Assembly (NCBI RefSeq): GCF_014699115.1
Contig: NZ_JACXAD010000021.1
Coordinates: forward strand, 44,066-108,065
Direction: 5' to 3'
Origin: Hymenobacter montanus
GTDB lineage: Bacteria; Bacteroidota; Bacteroidia; Cytophagales; Hymenobacteraceae
Length of the DNA stretch: 64,000 bases
Shown: piece by piece, positions 60,148 to 64,000 of the stretch
How the letters are laid out: the number at the start of each line of letters is the position of its first letter
Position numbering within the stretch: the first letter of the stretch is position 1
Translations under genes and position numbers: made by a program
The notes under the pieces: generated by a model
The model's database searches: none
The model's input: only the letters and a program-made list of their open reading frames with translations
What the model was told of the DNA's origin: nothing

Positions 60148-61734
60148 TTAAAGCACGGAGAGGCTGCGGGCGCTCACGCGCTGTCCCTCGCGCACGTGGC
60201 AGTAGTAAAGCCCGGCCTTGAGGCCACTCACGTCCACCGGCACCTGACACTGGCCCTGGGGCATCGCCCGGTCGAGCACGCGGCGCACCTCACGGCCCAC
60301 CACGTCGCGCAGCACCATCTGCACGTGGCCCCCCTGGCATTCAAACGTGGCCGTGGCCCGCTCGCGGGCCGGGTTGGGGAACACGCTGAAGCCAGTTACT
60401 TCTAGTTCAGCCGCCGGCGTCGAGCCCGTGACCGTGCCCTGGCGAATGACGGGCACGTACGGGAACTGGCCCACGCTCGAGGGCAGCAGCGCGTTGATGG
60501 TGGCCTGCGGCACCTGGAACCAGTCTTTGAGGATGCTGGCGTAGACAGAGCGAAAGTCGATCTGCATGGGCAGGTTGTCGACGAAGGTCGCGTCGGCTGG
60601 GATGGTGGGGTTGGGGCCGTGGATGATGGGGTTGACGCTGGTGCCAAACACGATCATGGGCCCGGCCTCGCCGTGATCGGTGCCCTTGGCTGAGTTAGAG
60701 ACCATGCGGCGGCCAAACTCGGAGAAGGTCATGCCCACCACCCGGTCCTGCACCCGCAGCCGGCGCAAGTCGTCCTGGAACGCGTCGAGGGCCACCGAAA
60801 TTAGGCTCAGGAGCTTGGCGTGCTCGCCCGTGGTGTTGCCATCGCCGGTGTCCACTTGGCTGCTGTGGGTGTCGAAGCCGCCGAGGCTGCAGACGTAGAC
60901 GCGGGTCTGCAGCCCACCGGCCACCAGCTGAGCCACGATCTTGAGCTGGTCGGCCAGCTCATTGACGCCGGCTGTCGGGTAGAGGGGGGAGAGGTTCTGG
61001 GCCCGGGCGGCGGCCTGCTGAAGGGTCGTCGAGTACACATCGGTTTGGCGCACCATCTGTCGGATGAAGGTCAACTCGTGGCCGGCCAGTGTGTTGGGGG
61101 CTGTGTCGACGCTGCCGGTCAGCAATTGCTGAAACGAGGAGGTGCTATTGATGGCCATGCCCATGTTGATGACCGGGCCCTGCACCACGTTACTGGCCAC
61201 CGAGCCGATGGTGATGGCCAGCGGGTGGGGAGCCTGGGCGTTGGGGTAGTCGACGGGGAAGCCCGGATATTCGTTGTTGAGGTAGCGGCCCCCCCAGCCC
61301 GAAGGGAGGAGCACGTTCGAGTCGGCCGCCGACGTCCAAGTGTCGGTGGATTGGAAGTGCGAGCCGTTGGCTTCGGGGTAGCCCACGTTCTGCACGATGC
61401 CGATCTGGCCATTGTCGAACAGGTTCTTGACCTTGACCATGGCCGGGTGGATGCCGGTGGCCCCGCGCAGGGGCAGCACGCGGTTCTGAGCGATGGCCAC
61501 GTTGGCGCGGGCGCGCATCAGGTTGGTGTACTGGTCGAGGGGGATGATAGTATTGAGCCCATCGTTGCCGCCCGTGAGTTGGATGATGACCAGCACGCGG
61601 TCGGTTTGGGTGGCGCCGCCGGTGAGCTCGAAGAGGTTAGGCGCGAAACCATGGGCGCTGATGGGCAGGCCGCCGAGTAAGGTGGGCAGCACGGTGGCGG
61701 CGGCCGTCGTCTGAAGGAAATGTCTACGTTGCAT
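60148..61734 (-). CDS. DUF1501 protein with T9SS sorting domain (module 4)
   Basis: 528 aa. N-terminus MQRRHFLQTTAAATVLPTLL then GGLPISAHGFAPNLFELTGG (closest to module 3). The final third, including FSVFPNPARERATATFECQG, is essentially that of module 1. Family marks: VLVIIQLTGGNDGLNTIIPL and FSEFGRRMVSNSAKGTDHGE. It differs in the Tyr-Ser stretch RQTDVYSTTLQQAAARAQNL. Predicted Tat export and T9SS surface anchoring. The gap to its DUF1800 partner is 87 bases. Confidence 0.87.
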   Translation of the reverse strand: MQRRHFLQTTAAATVLPTLLGGLPISAHGFAPNLFELTGGATQTDRVLVIIQLTGGNDGLNTIIPLDQYTNLMRARANVAIAQNRVLPLRGATGIHPAMVKVKNLFDNGQIGIVQNVGYPEANGSHFQSTDTWTSAADSNVLLPSGWGGRYLNNEYPGFPVDYPNAQAPHPLAITIGSVASNVVQGPVINMGMAINSTSSFQQLLTGSVDTAPNTLAGHELTFIRQMVRQTDVYSTTLQQAAARAQNLSPLYPTAGVNELADQLKIVAQLVAGGLQTRVYVCSLGGFDTHSSQVDTGDGNTTGEHAKLLSLISVALDAFQDDLRRLRVQDRVVGMTFSEFGRRMVSNSAKGTDHGEAGPMIVFGTSVNPIIHGPNPTIPADATFVDNLPMQIDFRSVYASILKDWFQVPQATINALLPSSVGQFPYVPVIRQGTVTGSTPAAELEVTGFSVFPNPARERATATFECQGGHVQMVLRDVVGREVRRVLDRAMPQGQCQVPVDVSGLKAGLYYCHVREGQRVSARSLSVL

Positions 61735-61821
61735 ATGCTAATAAGAATTGAATAACGGGGGATGAACGGGCTGGTGAGTTCGCTGAAACCATCGCCTGAG
61801 GTGCCGATAGCCAAGTGGTCG

Positions 61822-63549
61822 TTACGCCAAGTGATATTCGGCCAGGCCCATGATCTGACGTAACACGGCGCGAAGCTTGCTATCCACGGCGTTGCGCTTG
61901 GCCATATCGTTAGGGTCGGAGAGAAAGTCCTGCCACTCCACAGTCCACTCGAAATCTGGCAGGCCGGGCAGCAGTGTGTCGTTGAGGAAGGTGAGCTGGT
62001 TGGCTGTCAGGGGAAAGGGTAGCAGTTGCTTAACTAATTCTAAAATCAGCAGGTTGCAGTCCGCGGCCGTAGCGGCCGGCAGGCTTTGCACCCACTCGAT
62101 GATCTCGATCTTGAGCGGGTAAGAAACGCCATTGACGATGACCACGTAGCCATAGTTACTGCTGAGCTCGTTGGTGTACTCGTTGCGCCAGCGGAGGGTC
62201 ATAGCGTTGATCCACATCTCGTAATATTGGGGCGTCTGCCAATAGGCTGGCCAGCCCGCCACGTTGGGCGGATTACCAATGAATTGCTGCATCCTTTCAG
62301 CGCTGTCAACAAGCGCATACCAACAGTTGTAGGACGGCTCCAACTCAGATTCGGGCGGGAGAGCGACGGACATTTGCCGGAGCGTACCGAGAACGAAATC
62401 CATCGGGCTTTTGATCATGCAGCCGATGTTGACGGCATCAAAGAAGTGCTCGCTGGCCAGCAAGGTGCGCAGCACCGGGGCCACATTGTAGCCATTCTGC
62501 CGGAGCTGGGCGGCCAGGGGCTGGATCACGTTGGCCTCGGTGGTGGCGTCGATGACGTAGTAGATGAACCAGCGGTAGAGCTTGCGCACGAGGAAGGCGG
62601 CCGTTTCGGGCCGGTCGAAGATCAGGTCGATCAGGGTCTTGTATTCCTGGTCGCCCTGGTTGGTGATGACCCGGTTGCCGAAGGCGCTGCTGAACTGCTT
62701 CGGGCCGGGTTCGTGGCGGCTCTCGGTGAAAAAGCTGTTGATGTTTTCTTCTGAGTACTGCCAGCCAGTGAGCACGCGGGCGGCGGCCTGTACATCCGAC
62801 TCGGTGTAGGTGGTGTAGTTGCCGGGTCCGATGATCCGCCCTTTGCCGATAGTGAAGAGCTCGAGCAGCTCGCGGCCATAGTTTTCGTTGGGGGCGTCGG
62901 CCGAGTTGTCGGTGCCGTTGAGGAAGCTCAACATGGCCGGCTCGATGGTTACGTCCTTGGCCAGTTGCTTGAAGTTGCCCAGGGCCTGCTCGCGCAACAA
63001 GGCTACGTAGCGGTAGCCGAAGCGGCTATTGAGGATTCCGGCATCGGTATCGATGAGAACGACGAAGTGGTTGTGCCAGAACAGGGTCATCTTCTCTACG
63101 AGAGATGTGTCTTTGAGCATGAGCCCCATCCACCAAGCCCGCAAGCTGCATCGGGCAGTCCAGCCTTCGATGTTGCCAGTCACAAACTGAGAGCCGAAGG
63201 GAAAGTCCGGATCGCCTGAAAAGCCGATAACCGGCGGCTCCGGCGTGGCCGGCGCGGTGAACAGGCGGTCAAGGACCTGGGTGAGGGATTGGCTGGCGGC
63301 GGTGTTGATTTCGTCGCGGGAGGACCCAAAGGTCGCGCGTCGTAGCAGGTGAGCTGCTTGCACCGGACCCCAGGGGCCAGTGTAGGGGGCTATTCCAGCT
63401 AGAGAGCGCGGTGCGGTCGGCAGTTCCTTGTTGGCGATAGTATTCACGGTTTCACCCTTGCCTGGGGACTGGTCACTGCCTGCCGCAGGGCGCTCGAAGA
63501 GAGCGGCCACGGGAGCCGCTGGTTTGCGAAGGAAAGTTCTACGATTCAT
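61822..63549 (-). CDS. DUF1800 protein (module 4)
   Basis: 575 aa when started at MNRRTFLRKPAAPVAALFER, in line with the other copies; an ATG two codons earlier is also in frame. Variable block: VIGFSGDPDFPFGSQFVTGN then IEGWTARCSL. The central part (SEENINSFFTESRHEPGPKQ to NIGCMIKSPMDF) is nearly the same as module 2. The end (TFLNDTLLPGLPDFEWTVEW) is like module 3. It is the first gene of the array in transcription order and lies about 290 bases from a transposase gene. Confidence 0.85.
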   Translation of the reverse strand: MNRRTFLRKPAAPVAALFERPAAGSDQSPGKGETVNTIANKELPTAPRSLAGIAPYTGPWGPVQAAHLLRRATFGSSRDEINTAASQSLTQVLDRLFTAPATPEPPVIGFSGDPDFPFGSQFVTGNIEGWTARCSLRAWWMGLMLKDTSLVEKMTLFWHNHFVVLIDTDAGILNSRFGYRYVALLREQALGNFKQLAKDVTIEPAMLSFLNGTDNSADAPNENYGRELLELFTIGKGRIIGPGNYTTYTESDVQAAARVLTGWQYSEENINSFFTESRHEPGPKQFSSAFGNRVITNQGDQEYKTLIDLIFDRPETAAFLVRKLYRWFIYYVIDATTEANVIQPLAAQLRQNGYNVAPVLRTLLASEHFFDAVNIGCMIKSPMDFVLGTLRQMSVALPPESELEPSYNCWYALVDSAERMQQFIGNPPNVAGWPAYWQTPQYYEMWINAMTLRWRNEYTNELSSNYGYVVIVNGVSYPLKIEIIEWVQSLPAATAADCNLLILELVKQLLPFPLTANQLTFLNDTLLPGLPDFEWTVEWQDFLSDPNDMAKRNAVDSKLRAVLRQIMGLAEYHLA

Positions 63550-63805
63550 AGACAATTAGCATATTGGATTAAATGAGAAAGACATACAATTAGAATGAAG
63601 TCATTAAGGAGCTAGTAAGAAAGGATTTATAGTTCAGATTCGCAATAGCGAGCCGGTATTTTCATACAAAAAGTACAAAATAAGACAACTTAAATAGATT
63701 AAATACAATTATCAAAGGCGACGTTATAGAATAAACACAAAGATGTCATTCGTTAGAATAGAAGCATCATGCAAAAATGATGTGAAAAAATTTAATTAAT
63801 TAACT
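63550..63805. other. Leader of module 4 and boundary to the IS
   Basis: AT-rich sequence. The 105 bases next to the module 4 start are the conserved module leader (minus strand TTCTTACTAGCTCCTTA, TTTAATCCAATATGCTAAT). The remainder up to the IS end shows no gene. Confidence 0.5.
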
Positions 63806-64000
63806 AGGGTGTGTGGACAGTGTAGGGTTAATTTTGGGCTATGCGTCGCCATGAATTAAGTGACCTGGCATGGAAGTTAGTCGAACCGCATACCTTGGGG
63901 CGCCCCGGCACAGGCGGGGGTACGGGCCGGGACAATCGACTGTTTGTCAATGCCGTTCTGTACCGCGTGCGTACGGGTATTTCGTGGCGCGACCTGCCCG
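63806..64000 (+). mobile_element. IS5-type insertion sequence, left end (cut by window)
   Basis: AGGGTGTGTGGACAGTGTAG at 63806-63825 has the look of an IS5-group terminal inverted repeat and lies 35 bases before a transposase start. The other end is outside the window, so neither the partner repeat nor target duplications could be checked. Confidence 0.6.
63841..64000 (+). CDS. IS5-family transposase, N-terminal part
   Basis: The reading frame from ATG 63841 gives MRRHELSDLAWKLVEPHTLG, then RDNRLFVNAVLYRVRTGISW and RDLP at the window edge. This is the typical start of IS5-family (DUF4096-type) transposases, with the 'LSD..W', 'RDNR.F.NAVL' and 'TG..WRDLP' motifs. The DDE catalytic residues are beyond the window. 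The gene may be complete or a fragment. Confidence 0.8.
   Translation, partial: MRRHELSDLAWKLVEPHTLGRPGTGGGTGRDNRLFVNAVLYRVRTGISWRDLP

Larger units (their letters stand above)
48437..63549 (-). repeat. Four tandem DUF1800-DUF1501 modules
   Basis: Four units of nearly the same length (about 3.5-4 kb each). Each has an AT-rich leader, a DUF1800 gene (575 aa), an 86-159 base gap, a DUF1501 gene (527-528 aa) and a hairpin. Unit ends are about 48437-51851, 52211-55611, 56124-59598 and 60148-63549. Direct orientation and long stretches of identity show tandem duplication. Confidence 0.9.

Overview
The window comes from a GC-rich member of the Bacteroidota, most likely Hymenobacter or a close relative in the Cytophagales. 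The evidence is a type IX secretion pair (PorU, PorV), T9SS sorting domains on cargo proteins, Bacteroidetes-type -7 boxes (TAnnTTTG), RHS proteins of the Bacteroidetes kind, and near absence of Shine-Dalgarno dependence. No rRNA, tRNA or CRISPR array was seen. Genus level is inference.

Region 1 (about 1-15000, almost all on the minus strand) is a polymorphic-toxin locus. A parental secreted LRR-RHS protein with a C-terminal toxin tip (14906 to 9306) is followed by four partial copies of its RHS core. Each copy has a different tip, and they are interleaved with seven or more small immunity-like genes and several orphan tip fragments. The parent is cut by an in-frame TAG. One cassette has a frameshift and an in-frame TGA. 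RHS debris lies beside a ccmB-like gene at the left edge. The AT-rich immunity and tip segments contrast with the GC-rich core.

Region 2 (about 15600-48000) is mostly chromosomal housekeeping: a TolB-like propeller plus outer-membrane barrel protein, a DAO-family oxidoreductase, an MBL hydrolase, phosphatidylserine synthase, porU-porV, a degenerate M16 peptidase, NDH-2, an ArsR-type regulator, a thioredoxin-like ferredoxin, an Omp85-type barrel, a 7TM-AraC regulator, a class C beta-lactamase-like lipoprotein, purH, the elongasome operon mreBCD-PBP2, an SDR, a VanX-like dipeptidase, and nuoM-nuoN. Several intergenic gaps hold strong inverted repeats. Two of these, in the mreB-mreC and nuoM-nuoN gaps, are head-to-head arrays of short repeated words inside operons.

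Region 3 (48437-63549, minus strand) holds four tandem copies of one two-gene module: DUF1800 first, then DUF1501 with a T9SS C-terminal domain. Each module has a similar AT-rich leader and a similar terminator hairpin. Different parts of the genes group the copies differently, which indicates recombination among them. The porU-porV products encoded in the same window belong to the machine expected to export and anchor the DUF1501 proteins. The right edge enters an IS5-type transposase gene.
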